Origin: Oscillospiraceae bacterium
GTDB lineage: Bacteria > Bacillota > Clostridia > Oscillospirales > Ruminococcaceae
DNA length: 64,000 nucleotides
Direction: 5' to 3'
Assembly (NCBI GenBank): GCA_020024285.1
Contig: JAHHTZ010000007.1
Coordinates: forward strand, 36,483 to 100,482
Under the pieces are notes generated by a model, which worked only from the letters and a program-made list of their open reading frames with translations, was not told where the DNA came from and searched no databases. The position numbers were made by a program, and so were the translations under genes. Below, one piece after another: positions 52,375 to 61,320 of this stretch; position 1 is the first letter of the stretch, and each line of letters begins with the position of its first letter.

Positions 52375-53712
52375 TTAATGTAATTTTTCTTCCAAGGCTG
52401 CTCTTTGCTCCTCATAGCCGGGTTTTCCCAGCAGTGCGAACATATTGCACTTGTAGCTCTCCACGCCCGGCTGGTTGAATGGATTTACCCCCAGCAGATA
52501 GGCGGAAACAGCACATGCCTTTTCAAAGAAATAAATTATTTGACCCAGTTCCCACTCATTGATCTGCGGAACTTCAAGGACCAGGTTCGGTACACCGCCC
52601 TCGGTATGTGCAAGGATCGTTCCTTCCATTGCCTTGCGGTTCACAACAGACATGTTCTGGTTGGAAAGGAAGTTGAGTCCGTCAAAGTTTTCTTCGTCCT
52701 CGGGAATGAAGCGATCCCACTTCGGCTGCTGGATATCCACAACCGTTTCAAACAGGACGCGGGAGCCTTCCTGAATAAACTGCCCCATCGAATGAAGATC
52801 GGTGGAGAATATCACAGAAGCCGGGAACAAGCCCTTTGAGTCCTTTCCTTCGCTTTCGCCAAATAATTGTTTATACCACTCTGCCATCATGGCAAAAGAG
52901 GGTTCATAGCTTACCATCAGTTCGATGGCTTTTCCCTTGCGGTTGAGGATGTTGCGAAGCACGGCATAGCGGTAGCAGTCGTTCTTCTCAAGGTCGCACA
53001 CGCTGCAGCGCTCTCTTGCGTCTGCTGCGCCCTCCATGAGCTTTTTGATGTCTGCACCGGATACTGCGATCGGGAGCAGTCCCACCGCTGTGAGAACGGA
53101 GTAGCGTCCTCCTACATCATCCGGGATCACAAAGGTTTCATACCCTTCCCGATCCGCAAGACTTTTTAGGGTGCCTCTTGCCTTGTCTGTGGTGCAGAAG
53201 ATGCGCTCTTTTGCGCCCTCTTTCCCGTATTTTTTTATCAGCAGATCGCGGAATACCCGAAATGCCAAAGCCGGCTCTGTTGTTGTGCCTGATTTGGAGA
53301 TCACATTGACAGAGAAATCCTTTCCTTCGCACAGACGGATGATCTCATTGAGATACGTCGGACTGATGCTGGAACCGGCAAAATAGATTTCCGGTGTTTC
53401 CTTTGGAAGCAGGTTATACATCGGAGAATACAGGAATTCGATCGCTGCACGCGCTCCCAGGTAGGAGCCGCCGATGCCGATGACAACAAGCACCTGAGAA
53501 TTGCTCCGGATTTTTTCTGCCGCCTGCCGGATGCGCTCAAATTCTTCCCTGTCATAATTTTCCGGAAGATCAAGCCAGCCCAGATAGTCATTTCCGAGAC
53601 CTGTTTTGTTGTGGATCATGGAATGGACCACCTGAACCTGCTCACGAAATGCCTGCAGCTCATGTTCCTTTACAAAGGGGCTTAGATATTTTGTATTGAG
53701 AGTAACTGCCAT
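52375..53712 (-). CDS. pgi: Glucose-6-phosphate isomerase
   Basis: A 445-residue cytoplasmic enzyme that interconverts glucose-6-phosphate and fructose-6-phosphate. The SIS-domain motifs VIGIGGSYLGARA and ISKSGTTTEP are present, and the phosphate loop and catalytic Glu/His region (FIPEDEENFDGLNFLSNQ) are in place. The ribosome site is GGGGGA. The short Firmicutes form (about 450 residues) fits. It feeds glycolysis, with the class III FBPase in this window acting in the reverse direction. Confidence 0.97.
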   Translation of the reverse strand: MAVTLNTKYLSPFVKEHELQAFREQVQVVHSMIHNKTGLGNDYLGWLDLPENYDREEFERIRQAAEKIRSNSQVLVVIGIGGSYLGARAAIEFLYSPMYNLLPKETPEIYFAGSSISPTYLNEIIRLCEGKDFSVNVISKSGTTTEPALAFRVFRDLLIKKYGKEGAKERIFCTTDKARGTLKSLADREGYETFVIPDDVGGRYSVLTAVGLLPIAVSGADIKKLMEGAADARERCSVCDLEKNDCYRYAVLRNILNRKGKAIELMVSYEPSFAMMAEWYKQLFGESEGKDSKGLFPASVIFSTDLHSMGQFIQEGSRVLFETVVDIQQPKWDRFIPEDEENFDGLNFLSNQNMSVVNRKAMEGTILAHTEGGVPNLVLEVPQINEWELGQIIYFFEKACAVSAYLLGVNPFNQPGVESYKCNMFALLGKPGYEEQRAALEEKLH

Positions 53713-53855
53713 TTTTATCCCCCCACATTTGGTATAGTGCTATTTTACACGATTTCAGCACTCTTTGCAAGTTTTATCCGATAATTTTTCTTCTATTTAT
53801 ACATTTTGTCAGTTTTTATCCCCATTTGCCGAATCCCCATCCAAATTTCTTGCTT

Positions 53856-55004
53856 TTACCCCTCGCCCATCAATCCCCGGAACAGGAAGTAAAGACAGGC
53901 AGAAACATTCAATTTACCAACGCTCTGTGCCGCCTCGATTGGATAGGTGAGCACCTCCCTGCCGTCCGCGGAAAGGGTGACGGTACCCACAGTCTGCCCT
54001 TTTTCCACCGGTGCTCTGATCGGGGTGAGCTCCGGAAGGCTTTCCTCCATGATCTTTGCCTCCTCCTTTGTCACCACCACGCCCTGCGGCATGGCACAGC
54101 GCAGCGGAACGCTTTCCTCCACCCCGTGGATGACCTTCAGCGGCAAAAGCTGCGGTGCCTCAGGGTGATACATCGTATAATTGGAAAACCCGTGATCGAG
54201 AAGCTCCTTGGAACGCGCAAAACGTTCGTCTGTGGTGCTGCACCCAAGCACAACACTGCAAAGTGCCAGGTCGTCGCGCTTTGCCGTTGCGCACAGGCAG
54301 TATCCCGCCTGATCGGTCGTCCCTGTTTTGAGCCCTGTTGTCCCTTCATAGAACCGAACAAGTCGGTTTGTATTGACAAGCTCTGTCTTTCCCTGACGCA
54401 GACTGTCCATCCAAACGGTGCAGAACTGCGTCACCTGCGGATATTTTTGCAGCTCCATCGCCATTTTCGCAATGTCCCGTGCGCTTGTATGATGCCCCTC
54501 CTCGTCAAACCCGGTCGCGTTGCAGAAGTGCGTATTGGTAAGACCCATTTCTTCCGCTTTTTCGTTCATCATGGAGACAAAGCCTTCCTCCGTTCCCCCG
54601 ATTTTTTCTGCAAAGACCACCATCGCATCATTGGCGCTCGCGATCGTCACCGCCTTGAGGAGCTCCTCAACCGTCATGGATTCCCCCTCTTTGAGCCAGA
54701 TCTCAGAGCCGCCCATCCCCTTGGCATACTCCGAACAGGTGAGGGAATCGGTGAGCGCCAGCTTTCCCTCCTCCAATTTTTCCCCAATCAGGATCATCCC
54801 CATCAGTTTTGTCAAGGATGCCATCGGCAAAGGTTCGTCTGCATTCTTTTCCAAAAGGATGGTTCCTGTTGTCATTTCCAGTAAAATTTCTCCCTTTGCC
54901 CCGTTTGTTTTCTCCGTTTCCTCCGCAAAGGATGATACTCCGGCAGAAAACAGCAGCAGCACTGCCATCCCAAGGGAGAACATCGATCTCCAGCATTTTT
55001 TCAT
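53856..55004 (-). CDS. dacF: D-alanyl-D-alanine carboxypeptidase (DacF-type)
   Basis: A 382-residue penicillin-binding protein 5/6-family enzyme that trims pentapeptides in peptidoglycan. A signal peptide (residues 1-27) precedes the catalytic SLTK motif (Ser63, Lys66), SAN (Ser123-Asn125) and KTG (GLKTGTTDQAG). A C-terminal domain follows (about 275-380) and the last 25 residues (SVGKLNVSACLYFLFRGLM) are an amphipathic or membrane helix. AAGGAGGG precedes the ATG. DacF in Bacillus acts in spore cortex modification, but the sequence does not distinguish DacF from vegetative DacA types. Confidence 0.93.
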   Translation of the reverse strand: MKKCWRSMFSLGMAVLLLFSAGVSSFAEETEKTNGAKGEILLEMTTGTILLEKNADEPLPMASLTKLMGMILIGEKLEEGKLALTDSLTCSEYAKGMGGSEIWLKEGESMTVEELLKAVTIASANDAMVVFAEKIGGTEEGFVSMMNEKAEEMGLTNTHFCNATGFDEEGHHTSARDIAKMAMELQKYPQVTQFCTVWMDSLRQGKTELVNTNRLVRFYEGTTGLKTGTTDQAGYCLCATAKRDDLALCSVVLGCSTTDERFARSKELLDHGFSNYTMYHPEAPQLLPLKVIHGVEESVPLRCAMPQGVVVTKEEAKIMEESLPELTPIRAPVEKGQTVGTVTLSADGREVLTYPIEAAQSVGKLNVSACLYFLFRGLMGEG

Positions 55005-55136
55005 GCGTTTCCCTCCTTTTTAACGCTATTTTATGAGGGAGGGCAGAAAAAAAGACCGTGACAGTCCGCAGGAGAAGGTCGTTTGATCCTCCTTGCTCCG
55101 ATGGTTTATGATATCCCTAAATCGACAGCAGATTGC

Positions 55137-55192
55137 AAAAAATACAAAACAGGGACTGCATCCTTCTGATGCAGTCCCTGTTTTGTATTTTC
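55137..55192 (-). terminator. Terminator of the HPr-like gene
   Basis: Long perfect hairpin AAAATACAAAACAGGGACTG / CAGTCCCTGTTTTGTATTTT, just after the stop on the minus strand. Confidence 0.88.
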
Positions 55193-55217
55193 GCTATCTG
55201 TGCCATTTTGCAGAGAA

Positions 55218-55454
55218 TTATTCCATAAACGGCTTTAGCTCCGCAATAAACTGCGCACACAGCGCTTCATCCTCGCTGTGCAGCACAACGGTGATCGGCT
55301 TTGATTTATCAAGGCTTGCAACGCCCATGATGGATTTTCCGTTGACGGTATAGCGATTCGAAGAAAGATCTACCTCAAAAGGGTATCTGCTCGCAAGCTC
55401 GACAAAATTACGGATTCCATTGATTGTGTTGATACGAATTTCTACGGTTTTCAT
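55218..55454 (-). CDS. HPr-like protein lacking the phosphorylatable His segment
   Basis: A 78-residue HPr-fold protein. Compared with B. subtilis HPr, the segment GIHARPATVLVQTASKY aligns with GIRNFVELASRY here, so HARPA with the catalytic His15 is absent. The regulatory region VNGKSIMGVASL is kept, with Ser41 in place of Ser46. It therefore cannot act as a phosphoryl carrier in the PTS but could still be a Crh-like regulatory partner for CcpA. Start ATG has AAGGAAAG. It is a single gene between dacF and mtaB. Confidence 0.85.
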   Translation of the reverse strand: MKTVEIRINTINGIRNFVELASRYPFEVDLSSNRYTVNGKSIMGVASLDKSKPITVVLHSEDEALCAQFIAELKPFME

Positions 55455-55569
55455 TCTTTCTTTCCTTCCCTTCTCTGTGGCATTTTTCTATCGATATTGC
55501 CTATTTTTTTGTATCAATATTGCATATATTTACAATATATCTCAAGTATAGTTTTTCGTCAACTGACAG

Positions 55570-55598
55570 TTGTAAACCTAAGGCGAATTCATTATAAT
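55570..55598 (+). promoter_or_regulatory. Predicted promoter of mtaB
   Basis: TTGTAA (55570-55575) and TATAAT (55593-55598), 17 bases apart. A leader of about 165 bases follows with the small hairpin CTTCGTACAGGTCGAAG; no known riboswitch was recognised. Confidence 0.6.
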
Positions 55599-55771
55599 AG
55601 AATCAGAAGGCTTTTGCAATATTTCTGATGCTTTTTTAGCATTAGTACCAAGGCAATTTCCATTTTTTGCACTGTTCTTCGTACAGGTCGAAGTAGAGCG
55701 ACCCGCTATTTTGGAACAGGGCAGAAATTTTCTTTTTATTTACCAATCAAAAACACGGAAAGGATTCTTTT

Positions 55772-57061
55772 ATGCGCGCTGCTTTTTATACGTTAGGCTG
55801 CAAGGTGAATCAATATGAAACACAGATCATGGTGCAGCAGTTTTCCTCTTATGGGTACGACATTGTAGACCCCTCCGAAGAGGCGGATGTTTATGTTGTC
55901 AATTCCTGTACCGTCACCTCGACCGGTGACAAAAAGACCCGTCAGATCATCCACCGCCTGCATCGGCAGAATCCGGCTGCTGCCATCGCACTCACCGGAT
56001 GCTATTCTCAGGCATTTCCTGAGGAAGTGGCAGCGATGGAGGAAGTCAGCGTTCTGACCGGTACGGGAAACAAAACCTCCGTTTTGGAACACGTCAACAC
56101 CTACCTCAAAACAGGGCGGAAAATCGTGGACATCCCCGCTCACGACCGCCACGAATCGTTTGAGCCGATGAAGGCAGGCGGTTTTCTGGAGCGCACCCGC
56201 GCCTTCGTCAAGATCGAGGACGGATGCGAGCATTTCTGCTCCTACTGCATCATTCCGTATGCCCGCGGCTTTGTCCGCTCCAAAACGCTGGAGGACCTCA
56301 AGACCGAGCTTTATCAGCTGAGTCTTTCCGGCTTCCGTGAGGTTGTACTTGTGGGCATCGACCTTTCAAGCTACGGCAAGGACCTCGGACTGCGCCTTCT
56401 CGATGCGGTAATCACCGCGTGCACCACGGACGGCATCGAGCGCGTCCGCCTCGGCTCGCTCGAACCGGACATGCTCACCGACGAAGAATTGCAGACACTC
56501 GCTTCCCTGCCGAAGTTCTGTCCGCAGTTCCATCTTTCCATGCAGAGCGGCTGCGATGCAACGCTCAAGCGCATGAATCGCCATTATGACTCTGCGCTGT
56601 ACCGCACCATGGTGGAAAAGATCCGCCATTATTTTGAAAATCCGTCCATCACCACCGACATCATGGTGGGATTCCCCGGAGAAACCGAAGAAGAATTTGA
56701 GCAGAGCCTTGCCTTCTCCAAGGAGATCGCCTTTGCCAAGGCACACATCTTTGCTTACTCCATCCGAGAGGGAACACGCGCTGCACGCATGGAAAATCAG
56801 CTGACCGCAGCAGAAAAAGAGCGCCGCAGCCACATCCTTTCTCAGGCGATGGATGAATCACGTCAGGCATTTCTCAAGGAGCAGATCGGGCGCACCGAGG
56901 AGGTCCTCTTTGAAACCGACCTTGTGGATGGCGGCTACATCGGATACACTAAAAACTACTCCCCCGTGTGGGTAAAGAGCGAGGAGCCGCTCTGCGGACA
57001 GCTCCTTTCGGTTGCCATCACGGACGCAAACGAAAAATACTGCATCGGGCAGCTTTCATAG
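55772..57061 (+). CDS. mtaB: tRNA t6A37 methylthiotransferase MtaB
   Basis: A 429-residue radical-SAM enzyme that converts t6A to ms2t6A at position 37 of certain tRNAs. The N-terminal UPF0004 domain starts TLGCKVNQYET, carrying the first cluster cysteine; the radical SAM CxxxCxxC is DGCEHFCSYC (about 151-160); a C-terminal TRAM-like domain closes the chain. GGAAAGGA precedes the ATG. The monocistronic unit lies after a long leader of about 165 bases. Confidence 0.95.
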   Translation: MRAAFYTLGCKVNQYETQIMVQQFSSYGYDIVDPSEEADVYVVNSCTVTSTGDKKTRQIIHRLHRQNPAAAIALTGCYSQAFPEEVAAMEEVSVLTGTGNKTSVLEHVNTYLKTGRKIVDIPAHDRHESFEPMKAGGFLERTRAFVKIEDGCEHFCSYCIIPYARGFVRSKTLEDLKTELYQLSLSGFREVVLVGIDLSSYGKDLGLRLLDAVITACTTDGIERVRLGSLEPDMLTDEELQTLASLPKFCPQFHLSMQSGCDATLKRMNRHYDSALYRTMVEKIRHYFENPSITTDIMVGFPGETEEEFEQSLAFSKEIAFAKAHIFAYSIREGTRAARMENQLTAAEKERRSHILSQAMDESRQAFLKEQIGRTEEVLFETDLVDGGYIGYTKNYSPVWVKSEEPLCGQLLSVAITDANEKYCIGQLS

Positions 57062-57156
57062 AGGGTGGATCTTCTCCATCCTCCTGTTTTATTTTTCAAT
57101 CAGATATAAAATTGCTTTTTTCGGCAATGTTCGGGAAAAGACAGCACAATTTCCTC

Positions 57157-57184
57157 TTTACTGCCAATCATTTCATGGTATACT
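57157..57184 (+). promoter_or_regulatory. Predicted promoter of purL
   Basis: TTTACT (57157-57162) and TATACT (57179-57184), 16 bases apart; weak -35. No purine riboswitch was seen in the leader. Confidence 0.45.
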
Positions 57185-57232
57185 ATATCCATCGAATGTT
57201 CATAACTATTTCAGTCAATAGGAGTGTGAATC

Positions 57233-60200
57233 ATGCCAGTTTACAGAATTTACGTTGAAAAGAAAGCACCATTTGCGGTAGAAGCAAACGGTGTCCTTTC
57301 TGACATCCGCGCCACCCTGGGCATCAAAAGTGTTGAATCCGTTCGGGTCATCAACCGATATGATGTTGAGGATATCTCCGTGGAAGACTTTGAGATGGCA
57401 AAGGGAAGCATTTTCTCCGAGCCTCAGGTAGACGATATCTACGATACCCTTCCCCAATTTACCTCATCAGACCATGTGTTTGCCGTACAGTTCCTGCCGG
57501 GGCAGTTCGACCAGAGAGCGGATTCTGCTGCTCAGTGCATCCAGCTTGCTGCTCAAAACGAGCGCCCGACCGTTGCTTCCGCAAAGGTGTACGTCATTTC
57601 CGGAAATCTGACGGAGCAGGAATTTGCAAAAGTGAAGGCAAACCTCATCAACCCCGTGGAATCCTGTGAAACTTCTCTTGAGCCGCTCACCACGCTGCAC
57701 ACTCCATATGATACCCCTGCTGATGTTGCAGTGCTCAACGACTTCACTTCTCTTGATACCGATGGGCTCAAACAGTTCATTGCGCAGTATGGTCTGGCGA
57801 TGGACCTTGGTGACATTCAGTTCTGTCAGGAATATTTCCGTGACACAGAAAAACGTGCACCGACCATCACTGAGATCCGCATGATCGATACATACTGGTC
57901 GGACCACTGCCGCCACACCACCTTCTCCACCCACATCGAAAACATCAGCATCGACTGCGACTACATCAAAGACGCATACAACGAATACCTCCAGCTGCGT
58001 GAAAAGCTCTATGTCGGGCGCAACAAGCCGCTGTGCCTGATGGACCTTGCAACCATCGGTGCCAAAGCGCTCAAAGCAAACGGCAAGCTGACCGACCTCG
58101 ACGAATCCGAGGAGATCAACGCCTGCTCCGTCAAAATCACCGTCGATGTGGACGGCGAGGATCAGGACTGGCTTCTGATGTTCAAAAACGAAACACACAA
58201 CCACCCGACCGAGATCGAGCCGTTCGGCGGTGCTGCAACCTGCCTCGGCGGTGCGATCCGTGATCCGCTGTCCGGACGCAGCTATGTATATCAGGCAATG
58301 CGCGTGACCGGCGCTGCCGATCCGCTGACCCCGTTTGAGAAAACCATTCCGGGCAAGCTGCCTCAGAAGAAGATCGTAACCACTGCTGCTGCCGGATACA
58401 GCTCCTACGGCAACCAGATCGGCCTTGCAACCGGTCAGGTATGTGAAGTATACCACCCCGGCTACATGGCAAAACGCATGGAAGTGGGCGCTGTGATCGG
58501 TGCTGCTCCTGCAAATCAGGTCGTTCGTGAGCAGCCTTCTGCCGGTGATGTTGTCATCCTGCTGGGCGGCAAAACGGGACGCGACGGCTGCGGCGGTGCA
58601 ACCGGTTCCTCCAAATCCCACACCGCAGAATCCCTGACCTCCTGCGGCGCTGAGGTGCAAAAGGGCAATGCACCGGAAGAGCGCAAGATCCAGCGCCTGT
58701 TCCGCAACGGCGAAGTGACCCGCATGATCAAGCGCTGCAATGACTTCGGTGCAGGCGGCGTTTCCGTAGCGATCGGCGAATTGGCGGACGGACTCAAAAT
58801 CAACCTCGACCTTGTTCCGAAAAAATATGACGGACTCGACGGAACAGAGCTTGCAATCAGCGAATCGCAGGAGCGTATGGCTGTTGTTGTAGCATCCAAG
58901 GATGTGGACCGCTTCCTCGCGATGGCAGACAAGGAGAACCTGATGGCAACTCCGGTTGCTACCGTGACCGAGGAACCGCGCCTTGTGATGTTCTGGAGAG
59001 AAAAGAAGATCGTGGACCTTTCCCGCGCCTTCCTCAACTCCAACGGCGCACTCAAATTTACCGATGTTTCTGTTTCTGCTCCAAAGCAGAAAGCACCTCA
59101 TGAGACAGCAAACAAGAGCATGAAGGAAAACTTCCTTGACCTCATGTCCTCCCTCAATGTATGCTCTCAGAAGGGTCTGATGGAGCGCTTTGACTGCACC
59201 ATCGGTTCCGGCACGGTGCTGATGCCTTACGGCGGTAAAAACCAGCTCACCCCAAGTCAGGTGATGGCTGCAAAGGTTTCGCTCGAAAAGGGAAACACCA
59301 ACACCTGCTCCCTCATGTCCTGGGGCTTTAACCCTGAGCTTTCCGCATACAGCCCATTCCACGGCGCAATGTGTGCAGTGATCGAATCTGTGGCAAAAAT
59401 CATCGCAGCCGGCGGCAGCCGCAGCAAGTGCTGGCTCTCCTTCCAGGAATACTTTGAGAAGATCGGCACCGATCCGGAAAAATGGGGAAAACCATTCTCC
59501 GCTCTGCTCGGTGCGCTCAAGGCACAGCTGGAACTTGGTGTCGGTGCAATCGGTGGCAAAGACTCGATGTCCGGCAGCTTCGAGGAAATCCACGTTCCAC
59601 CAACGCTCATTTCCTTTGCAGCCGCAGTAACAAAGCTGCAAAATATCGTTTCTGACGAATTTAAGGCTCCAAACCACAACGTTTACCTCCTCCTTCCGCA
59701 GTACGACCAAAACGGACTCCCTGTTTTTGAGAGCGTACGCAAGGTATTTGACGAAATGGAAAGCCTCACGGCACAGCATAAGCTCCTGTCTGCTTATACC
59801 CTCGGCATGGGCGGCATCGCAGAAGCTGTGTGCAAGATGGGCTTTGGAAACGGCATCGGCTTTGCCTTTGAGTATACACCGGATGAGGCGCTCTTCAGCC
59901 CGCTCTACGGCGGATTCCTCTTTGAAACAGCCGAACCAATCGAGACCGCTTCTCTTAAACTGGGGCACACCACAGCTTCTTACGCAATCGAAATCAACGG
60001 AGAAACCATTTCTCTCGATGATGTGCAGACTGCATGGGAAAGCAAGCTGGAGCCGGTATATCCGCGCTGCACCCCTACTCCGAAGATCATGATCCCTACC
60101 TTCAACTACGAATCAAAATCCATCCTGCACTCCACCAATAAGCTGGCACAGCCGACGGTTTTGATCCCGGTATTCCCAGGTACAAACTGCGAATATGATA

Positions 60201-60949
60201 CGGCACGCGCCTTTGAGCGTGCCGGTGCAAAAGCAAATATCGTGGTGATCCGCAATGGGACAAGCGAGCAAATCAAAGAATCCGTTGCACAGATGAAGAA
60301 GATGATCGATGAAACAAACATCATCGCACTTCCGGGCGGATTCAGCGGCGGTGATGAACCGGATGGTTCTGCAAAATTCATCACCTCCTTCTTCCGCAAC
60401 CCGACCATTTCCGAAGCAGTTGAGAACTTCCTCAATCACCGCGATGGTCTGATGTGCGGTATCTGCAACGGCTTCCAGGCTCTTGTAAAGCTGGGACTCG
60501 TTCCATACGGAGAGATCCACAAGCCAACCGCAGATTCTCCAACCCTGACTTACAACCTCATCAACCGCCATCAGTCGAGCCTTGTCCGCACCCGCATTGC
60601 ATCCAACAAATCTCCATGGCTCATGCACACCAAGGTTGGAGAGGTTTACACCGTTGCCATCTCCCACGGCGAGGGACGCTTTGTCATCAGCGATGAACTC
60701 CTCCAGCAGCTTGCTGCAAACGGACAGATTGCAACACAGTATGTAGACGAATCCGGCAGCCCGACCCTCGACTACCGCTTTAATCCAAATGGCTCCACCG
60801 CTGCAATTGAGGGTATCACCTCCGCAGACGGCCGTGTATTCGGTAAGATGGGACACTCCGAGCGTTACGACGGCTCTTTGTATCTCAATGTAGACGGCAA
60901 CAAAGATCTCAAGATGTTCCTTGGCGCTGTGGATTACTTCCGCGATTAA
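57233..60949 (+). CDS. purL: Phosphoribosylformylglycinamidine synthase (single-chain PurL)
   Basis: A 1238-residue enzyme of purine synthesis that converts FGAR to FGAM with ATP and glutamine. The N-terminal PurS-like part (VYRIYVEKKAPFAVEANGVL) is followed by two AIRS-type halves (TYWSDHCRHTTFSTHIE, NHPTEIEPFGGAATCLGGAIRDPL, GTGAGGV-like NDFGAGGVSVAIGEL), and a class I glutaminase domain (about 975-1238) with GGFSGGDEPDG and the nucleophile in MCGICNGFQAL. This form is fused, unlike the PurS-PurL-PurQ of Bacillus. AGGAG precedes the ATG. No other pur gene is adjacent. Confidence 0.96.
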   Translation: MPVYRIYVEKKAPFAVEANGVLSDIRATLGIKSVESVRVINRYDVEDISVEDFEMAKGSIFSEPQVDDIYDTLPQFTSSDHVFAVQFLPGQFDQRADSAAQCIQLAAQNERPTVASAKVYVISGNLTEQEFAKVKANLINPVESCETSLEPLTTLHTPYDTPADVAVLNDFTSLDTDGLKQFIAQYGLAMDLGDIQFCQEYFRDTEKRAPTITEIRMIDTYWSDHCRHTTFSTHIENISIDCDYIKDAYNEYLQLREKLYVGRNKPLCLMDLATIGAKALKANGKLTDLDESEEINACSVKITVDVDGEDQDWLLMFKNETHNHPTEIEPFGGAATCLGGAIRDPLSGRSYVYQAMRVTGAADPLTPFEKTIPGKLPQKKIVTTAAAGYSSYGNQIGLATGQVCEVYHPGYMAKRMEVGAVIGAAPANQVVREQPSAGDVVILLGGKTGRDGCGGATGSSKSHTAESLTSCGAEVQKGNAPEERKIQRLFRNGEVTRMIKRCNDFGAGGVSVAIGELADGLKINLDLVPKKYDGLDGTELAISESQERMAVVVASKDVDRFLAMADKENLMATPVATVTEEPRLVMFWREKKIVDLSRAFLNSNGALKFTDVSVSAPKQKAPHETANKSMKENFLDLMSSLNVCSQKGLMERFDCTIGSGTVLMPYGGKNQLTPSQVMAAKVSLEKGNTNTCSLMSWGFNPELSAYSPFHGAMCAVIESVAKIIAAGGSRSKCWLSFQEYFEKIGTDPEKWGKPFSALLGALKAQLELGVGAIGGKDSMSGSFEEIHVPPTLISFAAAVTKLQNIVSDEFKAPNHNVYLLLPQYDQNGLPVFESVRKVFDEMESLTAQHKLLSAYTLGMGGIAEAVCKMGFGNGIGFAFEYTPDEALFSPLYGGFLFETAEPIETASLKLGHTTASYAIEINGETISLDDVQTAWESKLEPVYPRCTPTPKIMIPTFNYESKSILHSTNKLAQPTVLIPVFPGTNCEYDTARAFERAGAKANIVVIRNGTSEQIKESVAQMKKMIDETNIIALPGGFSGGDEPDGSAKFITSFFRNPTISEAVENFLNHRDGLMCGICNGFQALVKLGLVPYGEIHKPTADSPTLTYNLINRHQSSLVRTRIASNKSPWLMHTKVGEVYTVAISHGEGRFVISDELLQQLAANGQIATQYVDESGSPTLDYRFNPNGSTAAIEGITSADGRVFGKMGHSERYDGSLYLNVDGNKDLKMFLGAVDYFRD

Positions 60950-60991
60950 GCCTTTTATAATGCCTGCCGCACCGTAATGGGAGGGCAGGAG

Positions 60992-61028
60992 CCAAAAAAC
61001 TCCGCTGCTGATGCAGCGGAGTTTTTTG
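60992..61028 (+). terminator. purL terminator
   Basis: Perfect hairpin AAAACTCCGCTGC / GCAGCGGAGTTTT with T-run. Confidence 0.9.
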
Positions 61029-61047
61029 CTGTCGTTGATATCTTTTG

Positions 61048-61190
61048 TTAGACTTCGAAATGAACGGCACCGCTCGGTATTTCTTCACAGTTTGGATGCT
61101 TCCATGTGCTATACACTTTGATTCCATGTTGTTACGGTAAACCCATCCAACCGTTCCCACTGCGCATCTTTCGCAATAGCTCACCTCGTT
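61048..61190 (-). pseudogene. Possible decayed gene fragment
   Basis: On the minus strand, one frame gives VYSTWKHPNCEEIPSGAVHF up to a stop at 61048 and another gives a preceding WERLDGFTVTTWNQSV; the two join only by a frameshift near 61115. It looks like a disrupted C-terminus but I do not recognise the parent. The remaining spacer up to 61257 holds nothing else clear. Confidence 0.25.
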
Positions 61191-61257
61191 GAAAATCAGG
61201 AGAAAATGCTGCTGTATTGTATTTTCCTGCTTTTGTACAAAATTATTTTATTGTACG

Positions 61258-61302
61258 AAAAAAGCCCCAGCCCCCTGCATGGAAGGGACTGTGGGCTTTG
61301 TA
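61258..61302 (-). terminator. Sortase gene terminator
   Basis: Hairpin AAAGCCCCAGCCCCCTGCAT / GACTGTGGGCTTT, imperfect, followed on the minus strand by T6. Confidence 0.75.
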
Positions 61303-61320
61303 AACAGAATTGGAAGGCCG

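Noticed and set aside
57062..57232. A purine riboswitch upstream of purL
   Set aside because: The conserved three-way-junction words and pairing loops were not found in the leader.
57467..59968. An 833-residue open frame on the minus strand inside purL
   Set aside because: It is antisense to an unambiguous PurL and has no ribosome site or recognisable motif.
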